From contig JAGDMB010000239.1 of NCBI GenBank assembly GCA_017860375.1, positions 1-6,917 on the forward strand: a stretch of DNA of 6,917 bases, in the 5' to 3' direction. This DNA is from Bacteroidota bacterium (lineage in GTDB: Bacteria > Bacteroidota > Bacteroidia > Bacteroidales > UBA10428). How positions within the stretch are numbered: the stretch's first letter is position 1; every line of letters starts with the position of its first letter. This document shows, piece by piece, positions 6,605-6,917 of this stretch. The notes under the pieces are model-generated. The model searched no databases and was not told the DNA's origin. It worked only from the letters and a program-made list of their open reading frames with translations. A program made the position numbers and the translations under genes.

Positions 6605-6917
6605 TCACTTCGCTATCCAGTTCACCAGCCCTCCCTGGTTCAGGATTTGCAGCAATTTATCCGGCAAAGGACGGAAATGGAATTCCCGGCTGCCGATGGT
6701 AATCCGGCCAGCCGCCATATCGGTTTGCACTGCATCACCGGATGTATAGGCATTTACTGCATCGGGAACCACCAGTATGGGCAGTCCCTGGTTCACCGCC
6801 GAGCGGAAGAAAATACGGGAGACCGATTTTACCAGCACGGCCCTTATCCCCGCATATACCAGTCCCACCGCAGGGTGTTCCCGTGAACTGCCGCATCCGA
6901 AATTCTCCCCGCAGATC
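6605..6917 (-). CDS. leuD: Aconitase-superfamily small subunit: 3-isopropylmalate dehydratase / homoaconitase small-subunit type (5' partial)
   Basis: This is the swivel-domain subunit of a two-subunit hydro-lyase, which would work with a 4Fe-4S large subunit (LeuC/HacA type) not in this window. The frame enters at the right edge and reads CGENFGCGSSREHPAVG, the conserved active-site loop whose Ser and Arg bind substrate. AGIRAVLVKSVSRIFFRSA and NQGLPILV follow, then a C-terminal LPDKLLQILNQGGLV segment and the TGA at 6607-6605. About 103 residues are visible. Family members of this short type have about 160-170, so some 60 are missing upstream. The GTG at 6868 is internal to the conserved loop and is not the start. 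The substrate-specificity loop of these subunits lies N-terminal of the GSSRE loop and is outside the window, so isopropylmalate, homoaconitate and dimethylmalate cannot be told apart. The symbol is by family only. It lies 99 bp upstream of the ALDH gene on the same strand. Confidence 0.85.
   Translation of the reverse strand, partial: ICGENFGCGSSREHPAVGLVYAGIRAVLVKSVSRIFFRSAVNQGLPILVVPDAVNAYTSGDAVQTDMAAGRITIGSREFHFRPLPDKLLQILNQGGLVNWIAK

Noticed and set aside
6545..6886. Plus-strand open frame of 113 codons across the gap and the LeuD-like gene
   Set aside because: Most of it is antisense to the conserved LeuD-like coding sequence, and the translation shows no family signature.

Overview
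This window looks like a chromosomal segment from a Bacteroidota-type bacterium, possibly an environmental or metagenomic lineage. The lineage call is an inference. It rests on the gene content (separate lysine-ketoglutarate reductase and saccharopine dehydrogenase genes), the near absence of Shine-Dalgarno sequences, and AT-rich leaders made of short degenerate repeats. All recognisable genes are housekeeping or catabolic enzymes. I see no mobile element, CRISPR array, tRNA, rRNA or defence gene.

Layout. Bases 1-2361 (+) hold glycogen/alpha-glucan phosphorylase (GlgP), cut at its 5' end by the window edge. The rest is one minus-strand series, listed in order of transcription from the right edge: the C-terminal part of an aconitase-superfamily small subunit (LeuD/homoaconitase-small type, 6917-6605), an antiquitin/ALDH7-type alpha-aminoadipate semialdehyde dehydrogenase (6505-4958), lysine-ketoglutarate reductase (4934-3726) and saccharopine dehydrogenase (3594 to about 2270, open to 1954). 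The last three enzymes form the saccharopine route of lysine breakdown: lysine + 2-oxoglutarate -> saccharopine -> glutamate + aminoadipate semialdehyde -> 2-aminoadipate. In animals and plants the two saccharopine steps are fused in one protein. Here they are two genes separated by 131 bp. The ALDH and reductase genes are only 23 bp apart. The role of the LeuD-like protein in this cluster is unclear.

Main oddity. glgP and the saccharopine dehydrogenase gene meet tail to tail without native ends. The family-like part of GlgP stops at about base 2268 and that of saccharopine dehydrogenase at about base 2272, so they abut. Neither has a stop codon there. Each frame runs on antisense through the other gene, giving a 408-bp overlap, and each ends at a codon that is an ordinary sense codon of its neighbour. 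This suggests a deletion, rearrangement, frameshift or assembly junction more than true overlapping genes.

Intergenic DNA is limited to 131 bp (3595-3725), 23 bp (4935-4957) and 99 bp (6506-6604). The two longer gaps carry short direct repeats, and the 99-bp gap also holds two overlapping inverted repeats. I found no convincing promoter or rho-independent terminator. I did not find a clearly undescribed system.
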